From contig CAKTOT010000044.1 in assembly GCA_934590135.1 (NCBI GenBank), forward strand, positions 1 through 17,461: a DNA stretch of 17,461 bases, in the 5' to 3' direction. Shown here piece by piece: positions 1-6,947 of the stretch (its first letter is position 1; the number at the start of each line of letters is the position of its first letter). Below the pieces are notes generated by a model, which had not been told where the DNA came from, made no database searches, and was given only the letters and a program-made list of their open reading frames with translations. The position numbers and the translations under genes were made by a program. This DNA is from an uncultured Muribaculaceae bacterium. GTDB lineage: Bacteria > Bacteroidota > Bacteroidia > Bacteroidales > Muribaculaceae.

Positions 1-1
1 C

Positions 2-2080
2 ATCAACCTGACCAAGCAGGTGAACCTGCAACTTGCTGCCGGCAAGACCTATAAGGTTGTATGCTGGGCCGCAGCCGAAGGTGCACCTTATACCTTCAAC
101 ACCACTGACTTCACGGTAAGCGCCAACTACGAAGGCGCTAAGACAAGCGACGAGGCACTCGATGCCTTCTATGCCGTGCAAAGCATCACCGTGACCGGCA
201 ACACCACCGAGACAGTGAAGCTGTATCGTCCCTTTGCACAGCTGAATATCGGTACAGACGACTTGGCCGCCGCCAAGGCTGCCGGCTTCGAAGCCGAGAG
301 TGTCACCGTCACCGTACCCACCTACAAGAGCTTGAATCTGCTCACAGGTGCGGTAGAGCAGGGCGATCCGACAGCCGTCACTTTCGCAGCCAACGCCCTG
401 CCCACCGGCGAGGCTTTCCCCAAGACCGGCTATGACTACCTGTCGATGAATTATCTGCTGATGAGCACCGACAAGCAGCTCGTAGACGTGAAATTCACAG
501 TGAAGGCTAAGGATGGCGCAACCCGCACACTTCCCGTGAACGCCGTGCCCGTGCAGCGCAACTACCGCACCAATATCTACGGCAGCCTGCTGACCAACAG
601 CGTCAACATCAACGTCGAAATCGTTCCCGACTTCAATGAGCCCGGCTACGAAGGAGAGAAGTTTGAAGCAACAGCCAAAGTTAACGGTGTGGAATATTCC
701 AACTTTGCGGCAGCTGTAGAGGCCGTTAATGCCGGTGACGCAGGTACATACAATGTAGTGCTTCAAGGTACGACAACTTGGGAAACCGGTAACGCCGGTG
801 GCGGTGCCAATAAATGCTTTACCAATCCCGAGAGCACAATCAATCTCGACCTCAACGGCAAGAGCTTGACAATGACCGGTTCCGGTGGCTTCGTAAACGC
901 CGGCAAGACCAATATCACCAATGGTACAATCATAGACAAAACCGCTTATGCATACGAGCGTGGCGAAACCGCATGGGAATTCTGCTACCTCGAGTTCGAG
1001 GGCGGTGAATACACCTTCAACAACGTCACCTTCAACAATAGCGTGATGTTTGAAGGCTCCAAGACTACGGCCAACAACTGCGTATTCAAGGGCATCTCGA
1101 CACTTCCGTCCAACCAGTCCGAAGAATACTGCCTGTGGATTTCGAACGGCGAAGTTCTTCTGAACGGTTGCAAAATCTCCAACGGCTATCGCGGCGTCAA
1201 GGCTCACGAACAGTATAAGACAGAACGTCAGATCAAGATAACTATTGACGGCTGCGAATTCTATGATCTGTCCGGCAAGGCTGCAGTACTTACCGACCAG
1301 CAAGTTGTTTCCTGCGATATCAAGAATTGCACCTTCCGAGATGTACAACCCGGCGGCCAGGGTATGTATGCATACCATAGCTACAATTCGCTGAAGCCCA
1401 CCGTATCCAACTGCCGCGTGGTATTCACCACCGCCGAAGGCCTTGTGAAGTTTGCCAAGCAGGTAAACGAAACCAAGATGTCTTACGCCGATAAGAAACT
1501 CACCTTTGAATTGGGCGCGGATATAGACCTGACCGGCATCAACTGGGAGCCTATAGGCCAAACCGGAAATCAGCAGTTCCAAGGCGTTTTTGATGGCAAG
1601 AACCACACCATCAAGAATATGACCATCAATCAGGTGTCGACAAGTAATACGGTCGCTGCCGGTTTCTTCGGATGGCTCAACAATGGCGCAAATATCAAGA
1701 ATATCAAATTTGACGGTGTGAAAATTACTGCCAACGGATATACCGGCGTTGTGGCCGGATACATCGAAAACCACGTAACTCCGGAGGCTCAGATAACCAA
1801 TTGCCATGTGAACAATGCAACCCTCAGCAGCAAGGTCAACGGCGCAGCCAAGGGCGCTAAGGTCGGCGGTATCGTCGGAATATTCACCGACCCAGCACAC
1901 GTCACCAATTGCAGCGTATCCAATACCAATATCGATGCAGCACGCGATGCCGGCCAAATTGTAGGAGCGACTTATGTCGACCGAATAGTTAACTGCACCG
2001 CTACCAACGTCAACGTTACGGCCAACGGCACCGGTGACGGCAGCAATGTACGTAACGAACTTATCGGACGCGTTCTCTAA
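2..2080 (+). CDS. DUF6562 / right-handed beta-helix / GLUG surface protein, 5'-truncated
   Basis: The reading frame is open from base 2 with no start, so the gene begins outside the window. The GTG at base 20 is an internal valine codon. Aligned by eye with the paralogue at 2174, about 88 N-terminal residues are missing, and these would include the lipoprotein signal. The visible 692 residues fall into three parts. Residues 1 to about 215 are the rest of a DUF6562 domain, with hallmarks such as LYRPFAQLNI, YLSMNYLLM, VPVQRNYRTNIYGSLLTN and NVEIVPDFNEPGY. Next, to about residue 480, come short beta-helix rungs with many Asn, Gly and Cys residues. A C-terminal GLUG-like region follows, with WEPIG, FQGVFDGKNHTIKN, GVVAGYI and GGIVGIF. 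DUF6562 proteins are Bacteroidetes cell-envelope proteins of unknown function, and GLUG and beta-helix parts are typical of surface adhesins or glycan-binding proteins. The adhesion role is inferred. Confidence 0.85.
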   Translation: MNLTKQVNLQLAAGKTYKVVCWAAAEGAPYTFNTTDFTVSANYEGAKTSDEALDAFYAVQSITVTGNTTETVKLYRPFAQLNIGTDDLAAAKAAGFEAESVTVTVPTYKSLNLLTGAVEQGDPTAVTFAANALPTGEAFPKTGYDYLSMNYLLMSTDKQLVDVKFTVKAKDGATRTLPVNAVPVQRNYRTNIYGSLLTNSVNINVEIVPDFNEPGYEGEKFEATAKVNGVEYSNFAAAVEAVNAGDAGTYNVVLQGTTTWETGNAGGGANKCFTNPESTINLDLNGKSLTMTGSGGFVNAGKTNITNGTIIDKTAYAYERGETAWEFCYLEFEGGEYTFNNVTFNNSVMFEGSKTTANNCVFKGISTLPSNQSEEYCLWISNGEVLLNGCKISNGYRGVKAHEQYKTERQIKITIDGCEFYDLSGKAAVLTDQQVVSCDIKNCTFRDVQPGGQGMYAYHSYNSLKPTVSNCRVVFTTAEGLVKFAKQVNETKMSYADKKLTFELGADIDLTGINWEPIGQTGNQQFQGVFDGKNHTIKNMTINQVSTSNTVAAGFFGWLNNGANIKNIKFDGVKITANGYTGVVAGYIENHVTPEAQITNCHVNNATLSSKVNGAAKGAKVGGIVGIFTDPAHVTNCSVSNTNIDAARDAGQIVGATYVDRIVNCTATNVNVTANGTGDGSNVRNELIGRVL
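565..597 (+). repeat. 33-base stretch shared with the downstream paralogue
   Basis: Bases 565-597 are identical to 2998-3030. Both encode the core of the RT(N)IYGSLLTN motif of DUF6562. Other near-identical runs exist, for example around 221-250 and 2657-2686. The direct repeats lie about 2.4 kb apart in tandem genes, so homologous recombination could delete or exchange the intervening C-terminal module. Confidence 0.85.
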
Positions 2081-2096
2081 TCAGACAACGAAATAA

Positions 2097-2131
2097 GGGG
2101 CAGAGGTTTGGCGCATCCGAGCGTCTGCCCC
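2097..2131 (+). other. Hairpin between the two DUF6562 genes
   Basis: GGGGCAGA at 2097-2104 pairs with TCTGCCCC at 2124-2131 (8 bp, 19-base loop). No T-run follows, so it is not a classical terminator. I see no TAnnTTTG promoter between this hairpin and the ATG at 2174, so the second gene is probably transcribed from upstream. The hairpin may partly terminate the transcript or protect the 3' end of the first message. Confidence 0.45.
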
Positions 2132-2173
2132 GTAATACAGAGCAATATATTTAATTTCCTAAATATTATATCA

Positions 2174-3724
2174 ATGAAAAAATCATTATTTTCACTTGCA
2201 GCCATCGCATCTATGCTGATGCTTGGCGCATGCTCATCCGAAGAGCCCGCAGTAGAACCTGCAGGCGCTAAGAGCACCGTGGCAGTGGAACTCCAATTGC
2301 CCGAAGGTCTCCAATCCCGTTATGGCGAAGGCACTACCGCCACAGATCTGACCTATGCAGTGTACGAAAGGGGTAAGCAAGAAGCCCTTGCAGTATGCAC
2401 CGGCGGTGCCGATGCCACTGTCGGCAAAGCCACCATGTCCGGCCTGAAGGCTACAATCACCCTTCAGCTGACCACCGGCAAGGAATATGACTTCGTATTC
2501 TTTGCAGCCGCTCCCAACAGCATCTACAGCTTCGATAAGGCCACTCAGACCGTTACAGCCCACTACGAAGGTCTGAAAGCCAACAACGAGTCTCTTGATG
2601 CATTCTTCAACACTACGACTTACAAGGTGGCCGGAAACGCTACTATTAGCGCCAAATTGTATCGTCCGTTTGCACAGCTCAACATCCTGACCGATGACAT
2701 AACTGCTGCTACCGCTGCCGGTTTCACCCCCCAAGAGACTAAAGTAGTAGTCAAGAACGTGGCCAATAAGCTCAACCTCGTGTCCGGTGCTGTCGAAGGC
2801 GAAGCCGAGCTGCCTTACGACTACAATGCGCTTGCAGTCGGCACAATGACCATCAAAGGCAAAGAGTATGACTACCTGGCCATGAACTATCTGCTGGTGA
2901 ACGAAAAGAAGACTGTAGAAGTCGGCTTCGGCGTCAAGAGCACCAAGGGCGAAGAACGTGCCATCACTTTCAACAACGTGCCCGTACAGCGCAATTTCCG
3001 CACCAATATCTACGGCAGCCTGCTGACCAATGCCCTCAACGTCAATGTCGAAATCGAACCCGGTTTCAACGAACCCGACTACGAAGTAGTAGGCGTGGCT
3101 GATACCGAGACCCTCATTGCCGAACTCAACGCCGGCAAGAATGTCGCTCTTACAGCCAACATCACCCTTGACGAGACTATCGTTCTGAACCTCGCAGGCA
3201 AGGAAGCTACGCTCGACCTCAACGGCCACGATATCATCGGCGGTAAGAAATTCTATCTCAGCGCTCCCGAAATATGGAGCTTGATCAGCGTACGCGGTGG
3301 TAAACTCACCATCAATGGCGAGGGCAATGTCCTGCCTGCTACCGGTGCTATTGCCGAAGCTCCCAACTACATTGAAGACTTCGCTATCGATGTAAATTAT
3401 GGCGGTCAGGTTGTCATCAATGGCGGCAACTTCAAGGGCAATGACACTGCAGTATACGTTTACAACGGCACGGTAGAGATCAACGGCGGTACTTTCGAGG
3501 TATATGACAACGGCCTGTCTTACGGTGCAAGATACAATGTCAACGCTTATGACGCAAACTTCGTCAATGGTACAGCCAAGATAGTCATTAAGGGCGGTAC
3601 ATTCTTCGAGTTTGACCCCACCAAATCTCCTGAAAAAGGTGCTCCCAGCCTGCTTCCCGATGGATACAAGGCCGAAAAGACTACCATCGATGGTAAAGAC
3701 GCATGGGTGGTAAGCGCTGAATAA
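2174..3724 (+). CDS. DUF6562 lipoprotein with beta-helix C-terminus
   Basis: This is a 516-residue lipoprotein. I chose the ATG at 2174, not the longer in-frame start at 2108, because it opens directly on a signal peptide (MKKSLFSLAAIASMLMLGAC) with lipobox LGAC and lipidated Cys20. The 2108 start would also lie inside the preceding hairpin. Residues about 34-305 are DUF6562, clearly paralogous to the gene ending at 2080 (LYRPFAQLNI, YLAMNYLLV, VPVQRNFRTNIYGSLLTN, NVEIEPGFNEPDY). Residues about 310-500 form a different, shorter beta-helix with DLNGHDI and three GGxF-type rungs (VINGGNF, EINGGTF, VIKGGTF). There are no catalytic motifs. It is probably carried to the outer surface as a lipoprotein; the acidic SSEE after Cys20 fits the Bacteroidetes lipoprotein export signal. 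Ligand and role are unknown. An intrinsic terminator follows. Confidence 0.88.
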   Translation: MKKSLFSLAAIASMLMLGACSSEEPAVEPAGAKSTVAVELQLPEGLQSRYGEGTTATDLTYAVYERGKQEALAVCTGGADATVGKATMSGLKATITLQLTTGKEYDFVFFAAAPNSIYSFDKATQTVTAHYEGLKANNESLDAFFNTTTYKVAGNATISAKLYRPFAQLNILTDDITAATAAGFTPQETKVVVKNVANKLNLVSGAVEGEAELPYDYNALAVGTMTIKGKEYDYLAMNYLLVNEKKTVEVGFGVKSTKGEERAITFNNVPVQRNFRTNIYGSLLTNALNVNVEIEPGFNEPDYEVVGVADTETLIAELNAGKNVALTANITLDETIVLNLAGKEATLDLNGHDIIGGKKFYLSAPEIWSLISVRGGKLTINGEGNVLPATGAIAEAPNYIEDFAIDVNYGGQVVINGGNFKGNDTAVYVYNGTVEINGGTFEVYDNGLSYGARYNVNAYDANFVNGTAKIVIKGGTFFEFDPTKSPEKGAPSLLPDGYKAEKTTIDGKDAWVVSAE

Positions 3725-3845
3725 TTTTACCGAAGACTATTTCATACGAAATTTTCAGGCTTTTAAACCATAAACTTTTGACCCGGACCTTTTAGGTTAA
3801 TTTCTGAATAATAGAACTCAATTACTATTTATCAATTGCGGGTCG

Positions 3846-3877
3846 GGGCCTGCCGGAAACGGCAGGCCCTTTTTTTG
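3846..3877 (+). terminator. Rho-independent terminator of the DUF6562 genes
   Basis: A perfect 10-bp GC-rich stem (GGGCCTGCCG / CGGCAGGCCC, 3846-3855 with 3860-3869) is closed by a GAAA tetraloop and followed at once by seven T. It lies 121 bases after the stop codon, so the transcript carries a fairly long 3' UTR. Confidence 0.93.
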
Positions 3878-4314
3878 CATCGGACTTTTGGTATGTTGTG
3901 TAGAGCCCAAAGGTTGATGCAAGGTCTGGGTAGTGTGTAAGCATCCGAAACAAGCCGATACTGTTCCAAAAAGTGTGTCTGAGACAGGTTTACTCATAGC
4001 TTGAGGCTTTGGTTGGCAGTGCAAACCTTCCGATTCACCCTCCCCTGATGCATTGCTGAGCTCCTCGGGTGTACCGGTAAAGTATCATGTATCGAAAAGT
4101 ACTTCCAAAGTTCCACCTTGTAGTTCGCTGTACCTCGAGGGTATTGAGCCCATCGGACGGGCCGGATCATACTTGGCTTGAATTTGGAGTGGATGAGAGC
4201 CATAGGTGTTATTATATAGACTTAAGCCGGCGGGTCTTCGCAGACGTGCCGGCTTGATACTACAAAAATCCTAAAATTCTTACTTTGGTATAAATTAAAC
4301 CTTATTTGTATTTG
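3878..4314 (-). ncRNA. Gene-less stretch, candidate structured RNA read from the minus strand
   Basis: About 440 bases hold no convincing gene. The base composition is more balanced than in the AT-rich spacers around it. A good minus-strand promoter stands at its right end (4315-4345). On the minus strand, possible stems are 4224-4255 and a long-range pairing of 4063-4074 with 4130-4140 (both contain GTAC next to CCTCG or CGAGG). Two short minus-strand frames overlap here (ATG at 4203 to 3994, and 4024 to 3818). They match no family I know and the second runs through the DUF6562 terminator, so I do not call them genes. I recognise no RNase P, tmRNA, SRP or 6S signature. A decayed gene or mobile-element remnant is the main alternative. 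Confidence 0.3.
4224..4255 (-). other. Stable hairpin in the candidate minus-strand leader
   Basis: AAGCCGGC (4224-4231) pairs with GCCGGCTT (4248-4255). An inner GTCT/AGAC stem (4234-4237 with 4242-4245) has a 4-base loop, separated from the outer stem by a 2-base imperfect step. There is no T-run on either strand, so it looks like a structural element and not a terminator. It lies about 60-90 bases downstream of the predicted minus-strand start. Confidence 0.6.
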
Positions 4315-4345
4315 CAAAGATAGGTTATCGGACAGCGTCTGTCAA
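4315..4345 (-). promoter_or_regulatory. Minus-strand Bacteroidetes-type promoter with palindrome in the spacer
   Basis: Read on the minus strand, the -7 box is TATCTTTG (4322-4315), matching TAnnTTTG. A TTG -33 element (4345-4343) stands 20 bases upstream, which is the expected spacing. The spacer contains GACAG-CGT-CTGTC (4331-4343), an operator-like palindrome. The promoter points into the gene-less stretch 3878-4314. Confidence 0.55.
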
Positions 4346-4405
4346 GTATGTTTTTTGCTTTTTGCAATTATATAAATGCATATTTTCGGCTATCTGTGCC
4401 AATAT

Positions 4406-4423
4406 ATTGTCCGATAGGACAAT
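4406..4423. repeat. Inverted repeat ATTGTCC-GATA-GGACAAT
   Basis: A 7-bp perfect inverted repeat with a 4-base loop. Its GTCCGATA (4409-4416) is also the reverse complement of TATCGGAC at 4326-4333, inside the nearby minus-strand promoter. The rest of the spacer 4346-4622 has no credible gene; frames seen there are the opposite strand of the DUF6377 gene and its 3' flank. The repeat could be a regulator site, or a weak terminator for the DUF6377 gene about 200 bases away. Confidence 0.5.
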
Positions 4424-4622
4424 GCGCCAACAAAGAATGTGCGGAAATATAAGTGCATTTTTTTGTTGTCTGGCAGATTCGGGCAACGTCTTGTATCCGG
4501 AAGCTCGCATTATTCCCTTCTTCTCAGCCCCGTGTTTGTATGTGTCGGCTTCTGAAAGCGGTAGGCTTGATTCGGGAAATCAAAGAATTCGTGGAGCGCT
4601 CTGCCTATACCCTGTGCTCGTC

Positions 4623-6218
4623 TCATTCGATAGAACCGATGCTGCGAATATGCTGCTCGAAGGAATCGCGATCGCGAGCACGTGTTTTCATCTTATTACG
4701 ATATGTGTATATGGTATTGAGCGATAGTCCGAGGAATTTGCTGATCTGGCTGCTGTCGTCCAATCCCAGGCGCATGAAGGCGAGGATGCGCAGCTCGGGC
4801 GTCAATCTTTCGCCTTCGGGTACAGCCACTTGCTTATTATCTTCGAACAACTTGTTGACTTCGTTGACAAAGTCCGGGTATACCATCAAGAATGCCGAGT
4901 CGAACACCTCATAGAAATTTTGCAGTTGATCGCGCATAATCTTTCCGCTCTCAATCATATTGAGAAGGTCTACGACCTGGCCGGCCTTGATTTTGCGCCC
5001 TGCTATGCGGTTGAAGTCCTCCAGAGCCGAGAGATATACACCGCATAGTGACAGGATTTTGCGTATATACTGGTCTTTGAGCGTTACGGAATTTTGCAAT
5101 CTTACCTTCATGCGTGCCAGTCGGCGACGGTTGCGTTCGAAGAACAACATCAGAGCGCCGCTGACAATCAATAAGATGCTGAGTGCAATCACGACCAACG
5201 TCATGTTTCGCGTGCTCTTACGTTCCATATCTTGGGTCGTGGCAAATACAAGCGGTAGCGCTTCCGCAATCTCGATAGAACGCAAACGGCTACCCGATTG
5301 GACAGCTATGGCCAATGATAGGGTGAGGTATTCGTAGCTGCGTGTAATGTCCTTGCGATCGTACAGCAGCTTGCCCAGACGGTGCAGAGATGTCGTTTCC
5401 CTGTTGCCGGTGGCGATGTCGCTCATAGCAGACAATGCCAAGTAATAGATGCCGTCATCGATATGGTACGAGTCCTTGAGGTATGTCTGTCCGATGATTG
5501 CTGCCGTACGTGCGTATAGGTGAGATTCAAATGGTATGGATAGCAGCAATGTCTCCATCTCTTTGAGCGCTTTTGTCGACGAATTGCGTGAAAATTCGAG
5601 ATTTAGTAGCTGAAAGCGATACTCGGGATCTTTTTTGTCCATATATTTGAGCAGCGAATCGACGCTTTGTTCCGATTTGTCGGCATAAAGCATCTTGTTT
5701 TCCGGTCGCTTGTAAAAATCTGCCGCATATTTGTATATTAGGTCTCCGGCGTTGAAATACAGCTCTTTATTGACTGCATAAACGCTGTCTACCGACATGC
5801 CCTCGTATTGGTCTATGGCGTCTTTGACAAGGCCGTATATTGGCATCACCGTGTACTCCAGGATGTCGAAGCGCTGAACGGATATCGAGTCACCCATTTC
5901 GTGCGCCAGTCTTCGGCCATCGTCAATACATCGCAGAGCCGAATCGACGTTGACATGTCGATACTCGCACACCAGTTTCTCGTAGGTCTTGACTTGTTGC
6001 TTGGGCGATGCCGTGGATAGGGATTTCTCCATTTGCATAAGTGCTCGGTCGTTACGCGTAGCGTATTCCTCCCAGTTGTGTACGTACTTGTCAAGCTTGT
6101 TCAAAATTCGAGGAATATCATGCTTGGCGCATAATGCGATGGAGCAATACGCTATTGCGACTAATAGCGCGAGTGCACGTTTTAGCTTTATCGTATGTAT
6201 AGATGTGTCTGTTCTCAT
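4623..6218 (-). CDS. DUF6377 membrane-anchored transcriptional regulator
   Basis: This 531-residue protein has the DUF6377 layout. An N-terminal hydrophobic segment (about 12-31, ending near ALCAKH) acts as signal peptide or anchor. A helical TPR-like region spans about 35-335 (GDLIYKYAADFYK, KALKEMETLLLSI, ARTAAIIGQTYL). One membrane helix lies at about 340-360 (VVIALSILLIVSGALMLFF), followed by basic residues (ERNRRR) and a coiled coil. A LuxR-like helix-turn-helix covers about 472-513 (LTPELRILAFMRLGLDDSSQISKFLGLS, then NTIYTYRNKM). The basic flank after the helix puts the DNA-binding part in the cytoplasm and the repeat domain in the periplasm, so the protein can sense the envelope and bind DNA directly. 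This is family knowledge plus inference; target genes are unknown. It is a single-gene unit with its own promoter, converging on the DUF6562 genes. The ATG at 6218 is the only good start before the hydrophobic segment. Confidence 0.88.
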   Translation of the reverse strand: MRTDTSIHTIKLKRALALLVAIAYCSIALCAKHDIPRILNKLDKYVHNWEEYATRNDRALMQMEKSLSTASPKQQVKTYEKLVCEYRHVNVDSALRCIDDGRRLAHEMGDSISVQRFDILEYTVMPIYGLVKDAIDQYEGMSVDSVYAVNKELYFNAGDLIYKYAADFYKRPENKMLYADKSEQSVDSLLKYMDKKDPEYRFQLLNLEFSRNSSTKALKEMETLLLSIPFESHLYARTAAIIGQTYLKDSYHIDDGIYYLALSAMSDIATGNRETTSLHRLGKLLYDRKDITRSYEYLTLSLAIAVQSGSRLRSIEIAEALPLVFATTQDMERKSTRNMTLVVIALSILLIVSGALMLFFERNRRRLARMKVRLQNSVTLKDQYIRKILSLCGVYLSALEDFNRIAGRKIKAGQVVDLLNMIESGKIMRDQLQNFYEVFDSAFLMVYPDFVNEVNKLFEDNKQVAVPEGERLTPELRILAFMRLGLDDSSQISKFLGLSLNTIYTYRNKMKTRARDRDSFEQHIRSIGSIE

Positions 6219-6298
6219 ATTGCAGGGGCTATCGTCTGTAAGTATCGTTGTATGCCACTTTCGAGGTATAGCGATGCCTTTCGGCGTATTTGACGCTG

Positions 6299-6306
6299 CA
6301 AATATA
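6299..6306 (-). promoter_or_regulatory. -7 box of the DUF6377 gene
   Basis: On the minus strand this reads TATATTTG, a full match to TAnnTTTG, about 80 bases before the start codon. No TTTG or TTG -33 element sits at the right distance, so the promoter may be weak or activator-dependent. Confidence 0.55.
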
Positions 6307-6436
6307 CGAATAATTTATTGATTTGACCTTATATTCGACCTATATATTATCTAAATTTCAATACTTCTATATTATTGATAGTCAATATTAACTGGCTGTA
6401 TTAGTCTAAAAAAGCACTTCTGTATTGTTATATTTT

Positions 6437-6468
6437 CTTGTGAAGGCTTGACAACGGACGTAATTTTG
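6437..6468 (+). promoter_or_regulatory. Orphan plus-strand promoter
   Basis: The -7 box TAATTTTG (6461-6468) has a CTTG (6437-6440) 20 bases upstream as -33. It points rightward, yet the next gene is on the minus strand, so it would make a non-coding or very short coding transcript. A 10-codon frame, MAKRPALLGI, starts at 6505 and ends at 6537; whether it is translated cannot be told. Confidence 0.4.
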
Positions 6469-6872
6469 CATCGTAATTCTTGCGAAAGAGTTCGCAACGC
6501 AACAATGGCTAAAAGGCCAGCCTTATTAGGCATCTAAAGTTTTATAGAGATTTATCTACTTATCATACGTTGCTTTCCAATGCATATGCAAAGGTGGCAA
6601 TTTCGATTAGGGTAAATAAGATTAGTTTTTAGGTTTTTAGGGTTAATATTATATTTAAGGTTAAGTAAGGATTATTGAAGACGGCAAACGAGCCGTCAGA
6701 GATGCAAAAGTCGTCGACCGAGATGGTTGATGATTTTTTGTTTTTATAGGGGTAGGATGAAAACGGCACTTTACTCAATGCGAGATATTACTTGTACAAT
6801 CCGTGTGTGGCCGCTCTCGTGCCTGATAGTGACTGACGTGTCGGCGAAATTAACGTCTCGGGCGCAAAGTAC
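6469..6872 (+). ncRNA. Long AT-rich spacer, possible small RNA
   Basis: About 400 bases without a convincing gene, downstream of the orphan promoter. Small hairpins occur at GCGAA-AGAG-TTCGC (6482-6495) and GACGGC-AAACGA-GCCGTC (6680-6697). A T-rich run follows at 6731-6747. Between them, 6607-6672 is rich in AGGGTTA-like and AGGTTAA-like words. A 50-codon frame from ATG 6757 ends inside the terminator stem of the opposite gene and has no family resemblance, so I do not call it. An RNA from 6470 to about 6747 is one possibility. Confidence 0.25.
6626..6641 (+). repeat. Tandem TTTTTAGG pair
   Basis: TTTTTAGG occurs twice head to tail (6626-6633 and 6634-6641), followed by GGTTAA at 6641-6646 and AAGGTTAAG at 6657-6665. 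It may be a protein-binding array or slippage of an AT-rich spacer. Confidence 0.5.
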
Positions 6873-6926
6873 ACGAAAACATGATAAACGAAGCGGCGGC
6901 ATCCTTTGACGGATGTCGCCGCTTCG
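6873..6926 (-). terminator. Terminator of the DUF3108 gene
   Basis: A 16-bp stem (6889-6904 with 6911-6926; one G-T pair, 6-base loop) lies 21 bases beyond the stop codon of the minus-strand gene. On that strand it is followed by TTTATCATGTTTT, a broken T-rich tail. The stem could also stop plus-strand transcription coming from 6461. Confidence 0.75.
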
Positions 6927-6947
6927 TATGGTATTAAGCGCTTTGGA

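Noticed and set aside
2234..3229. Minus-strand open frame of 331 codons opposite the DUF6562 lipoprotein gene
   Set aside because: It is the antisense of a well-supported gene. Strong third-position bias in that gene removes stops on the other strand, and the translation resembles no family.
3994..4203. Minus-strand 69-codon frame downstream of the orphan promoter
   Set aside because: The start lies behind a plausible promoter and leader, but the sequence matches no family I know and the adjoining frame is broken, so a structured RNA or decayed gene is as likely.
3878..4314. Known housekeeping RNA (RNase P, tmRNA, SRP, 6S)
   Set aside because: I looked for the conserved RNase P core words, a tmRNA tag frame with CCA end, and the SRP loop on both strands and saw none.
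4362..4914. Two overlapping plus-strand frames at the 3' end of the DUF6377 gene
   Set aside because: They are largely antisense to the helix-turn-helix coding region and lack any signal or motif.
6757..6909. Possible small protein MKTALYSMRD...
   Set aside because: It ends inside the DUF3108 terminator stem, has no conserved-looking features and no promoter just upstream.
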